Assembly (NCBI GenBank): GCA_038503065.1
Contig: JBCAMK010000008.1
Coordinates: 1,302,001 to 1,366,000 of the forward strand
Length of the DNA: 64,000 nucleotides
Origin: Paragyromitra xinjiangensis
Lineage: Eukaryota; Ascomycota; Pezizomycetes; Pezizales; Discinaceae
Direction: 5' to 3'
Below, piece by piece: positions 43,872 through 56,444 of this stretch (the first letter of the stretch is position 1; each line of letters starts with the position of its first letter). The position numbers were made by a program, and so were the translations under genes. The notes beneath the pieces are model-generated. The model made no database searches and was not told the DNA's origin. It saw only the letters and a program-made list of their open reading frames with translations.

Positions 43872-45019
43872 TTTCGAAGTTATCTTTTTATTCTCTTCCT
43901 ACTCTATACCCTCACGGCTAGTGAGCATCGTGGTTTTTCTACTGATGAAGTGCAGAACTCAGACCTTCGTCCGCACTTTTGTGGCTGTGGCTCTAATTTT
44001 TTGGCGATTGAGCCTGAGTGTCAACACCAAGAAAAATCTTGAAGAAATAAGGTAGAGGCGGGGATACTCTCGCATCTGCCTTACCGGAAAATTTGACATC
44101 TAGGCTATTATCCTGTTAACATAGTTCCTTTAATGCGAAAACCGGAAATGCCTCACGATGTTGTGTTTTGAGTAATTTCTGAGTGTGAGATCTTTTGGTT
44201 ATTAAGCAGGCCCGAGTCTAGGCCTTGAATTGGAATATACTCTATTCCATGGTCAAGGATTTTATCAATTGTTCGTTGGGACCACCCTGGATTACGTGTA
44301 TCTCTCTACTGTTCCCATCAAGCACGAACCAGGTGTTGAACCTGCTGGATGAGGTAATTAATTTCAACTAAGGTAAAGTCTTGTGCTAAAGGGTTGACTA
44401 TTGGAAGGTGGAAGGCGTCTGGTCAATTTATTTCGTCTGAAACGGGCATCGACAATGATAGAAGGTGACTATATTTGCCCAGAAATGTTACTAAACAAGG
44501 AGGGTTGCTCAGGTTACCAATAGATGAGGGATTTTTCTTTTGATCGATCAGTCAACAACTAAACTAAGGCTAAGCACAAATTGTTAAGATTGTGAGGATT
44601 TACATCATTGATTCATGTTCGCCAGCGAAGGACAATGGTCTACGAGCCATTTAATATCGGGAGGAATATAAGGTTCGATGGTTCGATGGTTTTCAAGATT
44701 GAAGAATCCGATGGAGATATTGTAATTACGGGGAAATCCAACAATTAAGATGCCTCAAAATGGTGATGCTAGATATGATCTGCAAAGTGTGTAGAAAAAG
44801 TAAATACGTCAGATAACTTCTTAGTGAGTATATTAGCCCGATTCCGGGTACACGAGTGATCGAATGTGAACTTGTGGGGGTTAGTGCCGCGGATTTTGGG
44901 GGTCCGATTGAAGCGGGCTAGTCTAATCTTACTCGATATACTGGCCATTACTATAAGCATTATGCATAAGTAGATGCATGTGTCGTGTTTCTTCGCGGCC
45001 ACCGCAACAATTTTCTTAT
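43872..45019. other. Gene-poor stretch, no supported gene
   Basis: AT-rich; no coding frame with recognisable features on either strand. Confidence 0.5.
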
Positions 45020-45890
45020 TTTTTAGTTGAGTATTACCCCTTCCGAGGCGCGGAGACGGGAAGTGCTTAAGATTCGATGAACTGCTGTCCTTAATCGGAA
45101 TCCCCATGCAAACTTTAAAGCGCTGGGCCACTCAGAAATTAATTACACAGACAATTCGAGACTGGCCTGATCGACTCCCGGAATCGTGGTTCAGAAGATA
45201 GACTAAAAGAGTTCACGCATCAGATCTGTGCTTGTTAGATGTGGCTGGCTACCAACCGAAGAATCCTTGCGTAAAAAAATGGGTAAAACACGCAGATTGG
45301 CCTTCCGTTGGACACGCAACTTTGGTGGGAGGTCTCAGAAACGCCGCATACGCCTTGGCGGCTCGCGATCCGCTTACCAATCACGATGGGATCGAGGTTT
45401 CAACTCAGGTACGTTCTACACTGACTTGGAGGCCTTGTGAGTCTCACTGGCCAACTAGTATCCTTATTGGTGGGATACTGATTTTTGGGCGGCAGTTAGT
45501 GCTTTCTGATTTGGTATGATAGTAAAGCACTCGAGCTCCTTTTAAGCTTCAGCTGGAATATGTAGTATCCAATTCTTCGATCAGCGGATCCCTAATTTCA
45601 TATATGCAATAGTCTCCGGAAGAAGCTATTTGATAATACTCGTCACATTCTGACCATCAAAAAATCCTAAAAGCCTAGAAAGGCTTCAATTTATGAGGAA
45701 TGTTAATATTAGCTGATGGTGACAAGGGAAACAAACCCTTACCATCGGCTCTCGCGCCAATCTACGATCCAAAAAACTTGGCAAAAGGCCCAGAAATCTT
45801 TAGCAGATTAGTTGCGACACGGATAAGTCCTCGCGCGAGTTTATTGCTATGGGAGGATGCAAGTGACCCAGCAGTGCGGTTATGATGCAG
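45020..45890 (+). pseudogene. Decayed coding relic of unknown family
   Basis: Three protein-like blocks follow each other but in different frames. They are a block containing CLRFDELLSLIGIPMQTLKRW and ending WPDRLPESWFRR-stop (45058-45202), a block containing DVAGYQPKNPCVKKWVKHADW ending STQ before a perfect donor-like CAG/GTACGT (45210-45411), and a block containing NKPLPSALAPIYDPKNLAKG (45717-45885). The first two are separated by only a few bases, too little for an intron, so at least one frameshift is present. I do not recognise the family. It may be a dead gene or transposon-derived sequence. Confidence 0.35.
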
Positions 45891-47642
45891 GTCCGTGTTC
45901 TTCTCGGAACTAGCATCAAACTGGAAAAAATAATTTACGTTACCAGATTACGTATTTTCAACGTATTTTACCCAATGCTGGAGGGCTTTCTGGACTTTTA
46001 TGAGCGATAACCGACCTTGCATGGAGGCCACGTTGTGCTGTAGGTCCTTGTCTGTACAATTACCGAGTGTTATATCTCTCTCCGCACTCGGAAATTGGTG
46101 TGGTCCAAATTCATGAATCGTCACTCGTTTACTACCTTCAGGCGGGGAAATGGGCTGGAAAGAGAACTAGCGGGTTGAACACCTACAGGAACATCGAACT
46201 TTGGGTGTAATCTTGGGTTGATCGAAGAGGAAATACCCATGGGCTTCACCAATTTCCGGCGAATCGGCGCATGGGCGCGGATTCAGAAGTTGATTTTTTC
46301 GCTCAGAGTGAGAGATGGTATGAGTATAAAGCGGACCACGATCCCAGCAATTGAGGCCTTTTAATTTTATTTTCTTATCTTATAATACCAGCCTCAGTCA
46401 TACATGTATGGTCTCATATTTGTTACCTAGATGTACCTAAGTTCGCAAGTGCTATAGCGGAAGAGCAATTAAACAAATAACTATAGAAATGTCTGTAATT
46501 AAATTCTGCGGCTTGAATACCCCGTACGTATACCCTATAGCTAGTTGGAATACGTTTAGGTGATAAAGAACTGCCGAGCTTCGCTTGTTGTTCCAATCTA
46601 AGTTAGGCTGGCCCCAAAATTGAGTTGCGTAATTGGCTACGTACGCGCCTTGGGCTGACCGCAGCACCCCTCCTTCGTGGCACAACCCCAGCAACTACGA
46701 AAAAAGACCTTTTTAAAATAAATAATCTGAGATTTTAGTTGTTTCTTCTGTGTATGAGGAATAGAACACTCTTTGACAGCTGTCAGTTTGTATTAAGGTC
46801 ACGGAAATAGGCGAAACAAACTTCCTTTGCCTTTGTGCATTCTGGGTGTTGGTATCATAAATGGTCATTAATGACGATAATGGCTATTTATTTTGCCGCT
46901 GATAGGCGCGCTTGGTAGCTTTCTGTCTTTCTGCATCTGGTAGTATACTTATACAGAGCTGGCACAGGTTAAGTACCTACCAATAAAGTAGGTTCTCGTA
47001 ATCAGCATAAGTGTCAACCAAAGGCAGGGACGGAGGCAGTTCCCGTGCCATGGATCCAAAACCCGGGGATAAACATAATGTCTGAGACACCCATGCTACC
47101 GATTCGATCAGAGCTTCCATGTACCTGCAGTTGAGGCATCACATGCGGTTAATTCTAAATTAATAATCCTAAAGGCAAAATTCACTATCGTTCTACTGCA
47201 GATTTATTATTCACCATCATGAACTAAAGCGAAGTTGGTGAATTGTGTGATGGATTCTGTTCGCTAGTTGCATCTTCATTCACACGACCGTGGGAGAGAA
47301 AATTTATTTAATTAATTTTACTTGGGTTTGAGAGGCTCTAATTCACTCAGGTTCCCCGGGGATTTATTCAATACATTGTGGAGATAAAAGGACATGCCTT
47401 ATTTCCCGGAAATGGTGATTTTGTTTGGTAAAATTGGTGTCACTGGATAGAGGAACACTGATGCAGTGTGACGTTGGTATAGTAGGCAGGGATCTAGATG
47501 CCGTAAATGCTGTGGAACATTGATTAGCAGACTTCACTTACACGTCTATGGGTTTCAACTGCTGTGGCCAAGGAAACATATAGAATAAAGAAGTTTTTTG
47601 ATACGATATTATTAGGTTTTCGTAACTAAAGGTTTATCTTCA
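45891..47642. other. Gene-poor stretch, no supported gene
   Basis: Short frames only. An ATTTACGTTACC/AACGTATTTTACCC-rich spot near 45934-45974 recalls the ends of the hAT MITE family, but I cannot define an element. Confidence 0.4.
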
Positions 47643-49287
47643 TCAGAGGGATCGAATGTACGCTTCGCCTGTATTTACATTTTTCCCAATGATCCATCGT
47701 TCCCAGTGTCTCCTTTGGGACGGAGAAACAGTAATACCGTAGTCCTCAAGATCCTCCTCACTATCAGTTTCATCGAGAGTTCTGAGACTCCCAAAACTAG
47801 CGTTAGCAGCATTTCCGGAGGATGATAAACCGCTTGAAGATCCAGTATCCTCCGATGAAGTGAATACATTTCCGTATATGACATCATCGTCTGCTTGTGA
47901 TGGGTGTATGTGGCTATTGCTGCCGACGCTCATACCATCAAACTCAACCCCTTCCTCATAATCCTCCTCGCTGCTTGTATCGCTGTAGGTTTCGATGTAC
48001 GCCCCTCTTCGGACGTATCCCCTCTCATATCCAATGTCCTGCAGCCCCACCCACTCCAGTTTTTTCATCTGTGCCTTTAACGCAACAGCTACATCTTTCC
48101 ACCGACCACCATCCATAAGGTGTATTTCTGATAATCTCAGCCCCTTTAGAGTGTCTCGATGTCGTTGGGCAATGTTGATAATTTCCTCAGCTCTTAGCAT
48201 CCATGAGCCAATCCCTAGAACTCTGAGTTTCCTCCATACAGTTTCGTGAAACACATCTTCCAGCGGAAGACGCACTGGTAAGCCTGGAGTGAATCTGAGA
48301 TATAGTGTTGACAGGTTCTCGGAGTACAAGCAAAACAGCTTGAAAAATGCAGACAGCGGTGATATATGACCTTTCAAACGGGTCTCGGCCGTGTCTAGAT
48401 AACTTCGATCGGGTCTTTCGTCAAATGTAACATCCAAATGTGTCAACTGCTGCCAATTCATCGCAGCTGAACCCGACTGTTGCATTCCAGAGGTTATCTG
48501 TAATAAGCTCTGGGGGCTTAATGTCGGGCTCGAGAATGATGATACTGGTGGCTTTCCGTGCGTAACGGCTCTAAGCAAAGTGTCCACAGCGTGCAGGCAT
48601 GCGGGGATCCAGCGGCAATCGATATATTCCCAATCATCAAAGCTGGAAGCTAGATTCCGCAAAACGATATCTTTGTGCATCATGACGGACAGGAGCTGGA
48701 TCGATTGTAGGGCAGTGAATGCTTTCATTGCCTTTTTCAGAACAAAAAGATCGTATGAATTATGCATAACGTCCTGCTGCTCTTTATATGCCGTTGGATA
48801 ATAAAAAGGTTCTCGATCTTCGAACATTATCTGACGAAGTTTATTGGAAAATCGAAGGGAACGATCTGCTCTAAAGGCCTCAAAATCTTGGCTTCCTGTT
48901 CTTCTAATTAACGTTTGAGGGCAAGCACTTGAACAGAGTTTTCGCCTTACCTTGATCATAAAGGTATGGCATCAGGTAGACAAATTTTTTGACGTGTCTG
49001 GCAAGTTTAGGATTCTCTGCTAAGTGTTCCAATCGACGAAAGCTCTTCAAATTGAACCTTAACCCTATACTCTTAAAAAGATACGGCGCGGCCAGCTCGC
49101 TGAATCTCTTACACACTAGTCGTAGTCGAGCAAAATGTTGTTTGGAATCTAGATGTTCCGGCTTGTATGGACGCGGGCGTGCCCACGGATTGGCTCTGGG
49201 AAGTTCATGAAGGCCAGGCTCGAATTGATCGAGAATCTCGTTGAACACTTCTGTCGGGAGAGTTTCCATTGTATGGGGTTTATGCAT
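47643..49287 (-). CDS. F-box protein
   Basis: Two exons (49287-48951 and 48895-47643, intron 55 nt ending AACAG) encode 529 residues. The N-terminal METLPTEVFNEILDQF with LRLVCKRFSELAAPYLFKSI about 45 residues later is a typical fungal F-box, the Skp1-binding module that recruits substrates to SCF ubiquitin ligases. The rest is a helical/leucine-rich region (for example LKGLRLSEIHLMDGGRW and MKKLEWVGLQDIGY) likely forming the substrate-binding face. An acidic, Ser-rich stretch near the C-terminus (SDTSSEEDYEEG) precedes the last 30 residues. The start could be the first Met (49287) or the one at 49269 that opens the F-box; the second is equally plausible. Confidence 0.85.
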
Positions 49288-50913
49288 TTAACACAAAGTA
49301 GCGAACGTGGGGTAGAAAAACGAAATCCTGAAGATCTTCAGAAGGGATATCTCTAGGTATAAAGGAAACCAAGAACAGGCGAAAATTCGATAATAAGATG
49401 AGCAGATAATGAAAGAGCGAGGTGCAAAGGCAAAGAGGTCAGAGACCTGCCATTTAATAAATATCTACCAAGGACATTAGGCGCCGCCTGACTGGCGCAT
49501 GGGGATAAATTCCGCTTGAGATGAGCAGCTGGGGTGAGGGTTTACGAGCGTTCACTGGAGGACGACTTGACAACAGGAGCCAGCAGTACCAGAACAGGAG
49601 TAGGGGCAATAGGACAGCTGTGAGAATTCTAGGAGTCCGAAGATTATCCTTGCTGTTGCTCGAAAGAGCGTGCTGTCGACAAGACAAAAACGAACGATCA
49701 GTCCGAGACGCAATAATCAAGAAAATCAGGGAGAGACTGAAAGGAGGGAGGGGTGGAAGCAAAGCCACAGCAGGGTAGAGGTGGGATGGGCGAGAGTGAG
49801 GGTTAGGGTTTTGTCGAGCGAGGGGGTACGGTGGCCGGGGTGAAGGCAATCCAAAGATAGAGTCGATGCAAGAGTAAGTGGGCAACGGAGCGATCGCTGG
49901 TTCTTTTCTCTCTGTCTGCCAATCCGGAATTATGATGTACCACACCAGGCCGGCACATGACTTTCAGGACTCCAAAGCATGCATCCGCCCAACGGGTATG
50001 CACATCACCACCCTGCAACTGTTTAGCCGCTCGCCAACCAATTCGACACCAAAAACAACATCCCTCGCCCAATCTTCTTCCGAGCCGGGGCATCATCTTC
50101 ACACCCTCTTTTTCCTCATCTGTTCTCTCACTCACCTCGAGGCATTGATATTTCCTTCACTTCGCAGGAAAAGCAACCTGCCGTTGCATCGATTCTCATT
50201 GTGTTGCTGTTATCCGCGAGCACTTCCCCAGCCTCAATTCCGAAATGATATCGGTACTAGCATCCTCAGTTTAGTGTTGGTCCAAATTGAGAATGGCGCC
50301 TACCCCAGCTCCTACAAACTCAGCGAAGATAGGTTTCTGTACACCGACAACATGGTTAAAGAAAGTACACCTACATGGAAACATCACCCAGTTACCCCTG
50401 CAGCCACCTTCAAACATTTTTCGTTATAGATATCCCAAAGGAGGTATTTGCGGACCAATGCTTGACTGACGCGACATTCGGTTTATTTGCGGAGACCAGG
50501 CATCCTCAGAAATCTTGCAGGGAGATAAAAAAATAAAAAAATAAAAAAAATCGCTCAGTAATATTCGAGTACATAAAATTCACAATATTGTAACCCCACC
50601 AAGTTTGGATTCAACTTTGCGATCGGCTGCATCGGTAAGGATCCCGGGGGTTGCAACTATTACGATCAAAAATTTGAATCCATACTTTTCCGGCTGTGGC
50701 TGCTGTTGCTAGGTCAGAACTGCCTTTCCCTGTACATACACACTTCAACTCAGCTATGCTGGATGCATGAAAAGTCATGATAAAACAAGAATTATGGCCC
50801 TATACGTGGTTTGCGCTGAAAATGGGTTGTTTAGAGCCAAGCTTTGGCAAAACTTGCATAGTGTTGGGAAGATTAAGTGATAATAATCATGATGTGAAAC
50901 AGGAAGCTACCAA
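49288..50913. other. Intergenic region, no supported gene
   Basis: A 163-codon minus frame (49454-49945) reads Pro/Leu/Ser-rich and conflicts with overlapping plus frames of similar length; probably upstream region of the F-box gene. An A-rich run lies near 50526-50550. Confidence 0.4.
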
Positions 50914-51261
50914 TCAATTTGTGTAGACCAGTACTCGCTCTACAGGGTAGAATGAGATGGTTAGAGATTCAATATGCAAATCTGATAGAAGACTATAGCA
51001 TGGGGTCGGTGGCAAGACTCGAATTGCGTGACACAAAGAAAGAAAACAGGGAAGAGTACCTGAGAGTAAAATGATACAGCTCATTATCAGAGCTGGCATA
51101 GGTATGTGAGACCAAGCAGGAACGGAATGGAGCCTGCAATGCATGATTTCTGTGGAGGAGTTGATGCTGACGTATCTGGTCCTTCTGATGACAACCATCT
51201 GGGGTATATCTCGGCTCATGAGGAATATTCTCAAAATGGTGGTATAGGACGCATTAAGCAT
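50914..51261 (-). CDS. Hypothetical small protein with one hydrophobic segment
   Basis: An ATG-started frame of 115 codons. A hydrophobic stretch around residues 53-75 (ALIMSCIILLSGTLPCFL) could be a membrane helix. No family is recognised, no splice or promoter signals decide it, and the surrounding 5 kb has no other firm gene. It may be chance or a piece of a decayed gene. Confidence 0.2.
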   Translation of the reverse strand: MLNASYTTILRIFLMSRDIPQMVVIRRTRYVSINSSTEIMHCRLHSVPAWSHIPMPALIMSCIILLSGTLPCFLSLCHAIRVLPPTPCYSLLSDLHIESLTISFYPVERVLVYTN

Positions 51262-54200
51262 CCCGTAAAACGTGGCACACGCCTAGGTTCACCGTGAAGA
51301 ATATGGCCTAGAAGTACCGCAAGGCAAAAACACAACCTTAACAACTACATCAAAAGTTCTTGGTTCCACATACTGCTCCTGTGATCCTGAGTTGTCTCAA
51401 ATATATCTCTGATGCAGGAAATATTATGTTTGATCCAATAAGTATCTCGGACGAAAAATTGAATCAGGCGGGGGTTGGTCCGGCATAAGCCGCAAAGTGA
51501 AAGCCTTGCCAATAAACAAAATAGCCTTCTCGATTACTGCACATATGTTGGTGCAATGGTGACGATGCCTTATCCAGCATTGACATCTGCCATCATACTG
51601 TGTGCAGCTCCAGATCACTATGCATATGCAGCCGTGCTTTTTGATCAATCTTTGTGCCGCGTTTATCGAAAAATATTGTGTCCGGTAGGAGAATAACCCC
51701 TGGTCAAGTGCAAATGATCTGCGGGAGGGATTGTCTACTCCGTGCGCGTGGGGCTCATAAGGCCGAGGAATCATCCCTTGCTCGAATGCCTCTGTACGCC
51801 GCGACATCTGGAAAGCGATTAAAATCGTGGATACGAGAGCCTGCATCGCGCAGTTCCTGACAACAGTTCCTGACAGCAATCTGATTTGGTTAGGTGGTCA
51901 TCGCTGCAACTCCTGCGTGTCGTGGTATGGAATGTGTGGGGAAGCTGGACATCCGTAGTCAAAGATGAGGTGTCGTTCGGATTAACGTCGCTAAGTTTTC
52001 TGAGTGGTCCAAGACACCCCACGTTCACATGCCATGCCTTTCGGGGGTTTTCGTTCTTCCTTTCTTCCTTTCTTTTTGAGCTCCCGAAGGAGCCTCCTTC
52101 CTTTTCTTTTCTTCGTGTGTGACCATGTAAACTAGCTCACCCCTTAGGCTGCGATCTGGTGATCCAGGATCTAGAACAACTACCTATCAACACCAATCTA
52201 CATACTACAAATGACAGCAGATGGCTTATGGGCCTTAGTTCCTGCATCATCAGCACATATGAGTGTACAACAAGCCGCTTGATGGGATGCTTTTGTACCG
52301 AGCTGATCAAGGGAAAACGCACACAGGCACACCTTGTAGGCGGACGAACGGCAAATGACGAGTTATTGAGGACAACAGAAGGAGGAGGCAGGCATAGGAA
52401 CTCGAAAGAACAGCAGCGAGATGCATGTGTGGCACGATTCCCACAATCTCCGTTTCATGTCCAATACCAGTAGGGTAACAGAACCTATGAGTGGACGCTG
52501 CGCCATAGAACCCCAAACAAACAAGAAAAGCAAAACAAAGAACTGGCAACATTAAGCGCGCAGCTGGAATTACACTGATTATGAGACCCATCTGTGTCGA
52601 TTTTATCTACAGATCTATAGATGTTATTCGATCGTTTCCTAAAGCCACGAACAAGATTGATACTGTTGTCTGTAATGCACGTTCGAGGGTGTATAGGATA
52701 AACCCCGGAAAAGCCGGGGAAGTCCTCAGTACTCTGTACTCTGTAATACAGAGGATTCTGACCAACATTCCTTAAGGCTATTTCAATCACGGACAACGAA
52801 TGTTTACAGTCATGAGTGCAACCTCGGCAAGATCGTGCTTCGTGAATTTCTAGATCCTACCTATGAGTTGGACAGTAATATTTTTGCGAAGACTACATAC
52901 GGAGAAGATTAACAAACTGTGATGATGTGGCTCATTATCATCTACGCCTAAGTCGGAAGTAAGCGACGAGAGGTACAGGAATTCCAGTAGAATAAAACAA
53001 TTGAAAGGATTCTTGATCCGTCCGTTTGAAGGCCACTTTTACCATTGTTAGGCCGCGCGGTAAGATGCCCGTATTTCTATTAATGGCTTTGCAACCCTCA
53101 TTATCAATTTCCATGCTTGGCACCTAACCCGAGTGAAGTTTTATCGAACTAGCTTCCAGTAAAATTGTCGGTTCACTTTGTGAGTTGTTCATTATGACTT
53201 TCCTGCGTGGTGTGCTTCTTTGACTGGCCGGTATTCCGGCTTTCGAGGTGGTGAGGTTGAAAGATTATCAATATCGTGTTTTGCTTTTCGATATATGCAA
53301 GCAACTAGTATGCAGACAAGGCTGTAAGTCAGCCGCAACTTTCAGCAGTTCATCTGGTAATTCTAGTGCTAATCGTGATCCATGATCTGACTACATACAC
53401 CAATCTCTATAAAGATCCATATATCATCTTGTCCTACCACAGTGCAGTGTCTATGAACACGCCGGATCGGGCTGCAGAAAGCTTGTTCTGTCAGTGCTGT
53501 GGCTGGTATGTTTCTATTTTTGGGAGGCTTGCATCTGTTCCGGGTCTAGACCAATTCGTGAAGAGTGGTAGACACTAGAATGACGAGGGTTTCTCAGAAA
53601 TCTTCTACCAATAGCGTACGTTGAAAGCTTTCTCCGGAAATGGCACAAGATCACCGTATCACAAAGCCTCAGTGATATGTGCACATCGCAGCATGGAGTG
53701 AGAGATCATGATCCGGGCGCTAGGCTTCTAAATATACGGTCTAGTACTAGGGGCCGCCTCTCCATATCGAAATAGTATTTTCATTGGATGCTCTCTTTCG
53801 ATCAGCTTTTTGTGTCTATATGTTCCCATGGGAGGGATATTTACGGGGCGCTGACTTGTTCTGCAGTAGTGTATTTTCAGATCATAACTCATCACTCAGT
53901 AACCAAATAGCTGACGTGCATTTTAGCAAAACTGAAGTTATGACACCCTTCGAGAAGTGACCAATGAGAGTAAAGTGATACCTCCCCCAAATAAAAAAAT
54001 AGAGCTAGCGTCATAAAACTAGCATTAGGGTCCGATTGTACTGGCTAATAATAATTGAAATCTCTTGCAGTGAGACAGATGACGTGCCGAAAGCAGTCCA
54101 GTTGATCAGACCCTGCAGATTCATGGCACAGAAAGAAAAAAAAGAAGTAACAGGTCCCCTAACATGATGGGACAGAACCCAGCAGCGGGATAATTGCAAG

Positions 54201-55084
54201 GATAACCGAGTTGCAGAACATCAAATTTGGCGGACGATGAGGTACGCTAGTCCGCACCCCATGATATCTTTCCCTCTCTTATAGTCTAGTAGAATGAGAT
54301 GTAATAATATATTTCGGAGCACTACCCTTTCATCTGAGACTTAATATGATAAGTGCATGTAGCGTGACGTAACGAAATTGGCTTCATCCCTAAGAATGCC
54401 ACCCGAACCAATATGATGGAGTGTAAGAGGGAGACAATTGCCTGCGGTTCCTCAGAAATCACTTTAAAAAAATTAGAGAAACACAGCTCATCATACTTTT
54501 ATCTTAGAACTGGTTGCCAGCGCCTATGGATATGGAATACTGCAACTAGCTAAAGAAAAAAAGTAAAGAAAGACGAAAAGTGGAGTGATCAGAGAGACCT
54601 GCACGACACAGGTACAAGGAATGAACCCATGTTACACATAAATTTCCCCGAGACAAGTTCCATAGCCACGTTTTCCCAGCATAATGACGTTGCCGGAAGG
54701 CGGGAAAATATTTCCTAGAATGTACGCTACCAGCTTATTATTATAAGCCCTATCATTTGAATGAGATACTAGGACTGGAGGGGGATAAGCGCAATAACAT
54801 TGGCTACATGTAACCTTCGTAATGTAAACATTCCCACCATCTACAGAAAATAGATTAGTTCAAGCTTTGCCGATGTCGGATGCACCACTCTAGGAGTTTG
54901 TACTATAGATAGAAGCTGCAGACTATTATTGGCGTAAAGTAGCCTCTTGATACTATACCACTGGACTTCTGCTGCTTGGTAGCATTCGCCAAACCTATAC
55001 ACCATCACTCATAGAGTCCCTCTCTGTTGATCCACTTTGCTGAAATTCCTGAATGTTGAATACCATCTATGGAGTCTTTACATC
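51262..55084. other. Gene-poor stretch with short hydrophobic minus-strand frames
   Basis: Several minus-strand frames (51424-51879, 52307-52591, 52485-52796, 54011-54199) encode Cys- and Leu-rich peptides. Those I checked lack ATG starts (51424-51879 and 52485-52796) or carry no motif. A perfect CCCCGG/CCGGGG hairpin lies at 52703-52719. No tRNA or transposon ends were recognised. Confidence 0.4.
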
Positions 55085-55408
55085 TTAAAATCTAACAACC
55101 CAGCAATTCTTTATCCAATCCAATAGCCCAGGAGATATAAAGAGCCCTCCAGGGTCGAAGGCGAGGACAGTCCAAAACACTACACAACCAAAAACCCATT
55201 CCCCAAAACGGACAGTTCTGTCGCAGGAAGACATGACCAAATGGGCAAAAATAAAAATCACCATCGGAAAGGCAAATATTTTACGATACCTTACACAAAT
55301 ATGCAATGTTTTTTCATCGCAGAAAGTACACTGTTGAACTTTCTCTGGGTAAGGCTTAACGAAGTTAATAGTATTAACCATGAGATAGCAACCCACCGAA
55401 GCAACCAT
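55085..55408 (-). CDS. Hypothetical membrane-associated protein
   Basis: An ATG-started frame of 107 codons. Two hydrophobic segments are visible (about residues 45-59, IFAFPMVIFIFAHLV, and 70-83, WVFGCVVFWTVLAF). A CTFC pair lies near residue 27. No family is recognised. The coding status is doubtful because the frame is short and isolated. Confidence 0.25.
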   Translation of the reverse strand: MVASVGCYLMVNTINFVKPYPEKVQQCTFCDEKTLHICVRYRKIFAFPMVIFIFAHLVMSSCDRTVRFGEWVFGCVVFWTVLAFDPGGLFISPGLLDWIKNCWVVRF

Positions 55409-55481
55409 CTAGTAGTAGGGGAAAAATTTATGTTAATCAACCACACTATTGGCTGAGCAATAAGGACAACTCCTGAAGCCC

Positions 55482-55530
55482 TAGTCTCGTGCCCAGCCCC
55501 ACTGCGTGTATGGGGCTGGGCACGAGACTA
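55482..55530. repeat. Perfect 20-bp hairpin
   Basis: Arms 55482-55501 and 55511-55530 are exact reverse complements (core GTGCCCAGCCCCA), with a 9-nt loop. It lies in an intergenic region. No T run follows directly, so it is not an obvious Pol III terminator. Confidence 0.85.
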
Positions 55531-56444
55531 CTGAAGCTCCCTTGTTGGAAATCCCTCTTAGCTAGTACGGGGTCTGTGGTTCGGCTAGAGACTTGGGGAG
55601 CCTCGGGTTTAGGGGTCTCAGAATGGGTAGGGGATAGGAACCTTGGTATACGAAGTCAATATATAATTAACATGAGCATACAGCCAGCTAGTAGAGAAGC
55701 AGTTAAGTGAGTTTCCCACCCACCCACCCACCACCCTAACACTATTTATTAGAGAACCTTCTCATACCGGATAGGTCGGGCGTAGCATTGGAGACGGAAA
55801 TGAGAGACACAAGCACTAAATAACATAGACTTTTAGGGGATATTGCGCCCATATATAGGAGCATTCAAACTATTCCGCTCAGAAAACCGAGTGATAACAC
55901 ATGATTTACAAAGATACATAATAATCATTACCCCTCCTCCAATTTCACCCCATAACTCATGCTATCCACGGCATTAGCCTTAGACTAGAAGCGACATCCA
56001 TGCGTCTTGCGTTTTGATAATCTATTTTAAATATATCGTCTCCACCCCTCTGATGTGCCACTATCGACAACAATAATACTACCTCCTCGCTCCTGCTCCA
56101 TACCATACCCGCAAGTAGAAAAGAATGATAACCCACCCAGAAAAGGTACCAGCCTCAGAAAAAATAATTCGCTGGGGAGGGGGGGAGAACATGCACGCAT
56201 AATTCGTGATTTAAGGAGGCGCAGAAGAAAAAAACAAAACACCCAAGATCATGAGCCAATCCTCATCATAGTTTAGAAGAGAAGGAAAAAAAAAGAGCCA
56301 AACCAAACCAAACCACGCAAAAGCAGTAGAAATAACATGCTTAAGTCCGCAATAAAGATCCCAACAACTAACAAGTACAAAAACAACACTCTTTCCACCC
56401 ATGATTTTGTTTCAACCTCCCAGTCATCTATACCCTTTAACCAA
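55531..56444. other. Intergenic region, 3' flank of the WD40 gene
   Basis: A-rich sequence with a CCCACCCACCCACCCACC tract near 55718-55735. No gene is supported. Confidence 0.5.

Noticed and set aside
49454..49945. 163-codon Pro/Leu-rich minus frame
   Set aside because: Composition is low-complexity, it lies directly upstream of the F-box gene and competes with plus frames of the same quality; no motif.
51424..52796. Possible small membrane-protein gene family on the minus strand
   Set aside because: The frames checked begin at TTG rather than ATG, the segments do not resemble one another convincingly, and splice sites could not be fixed.
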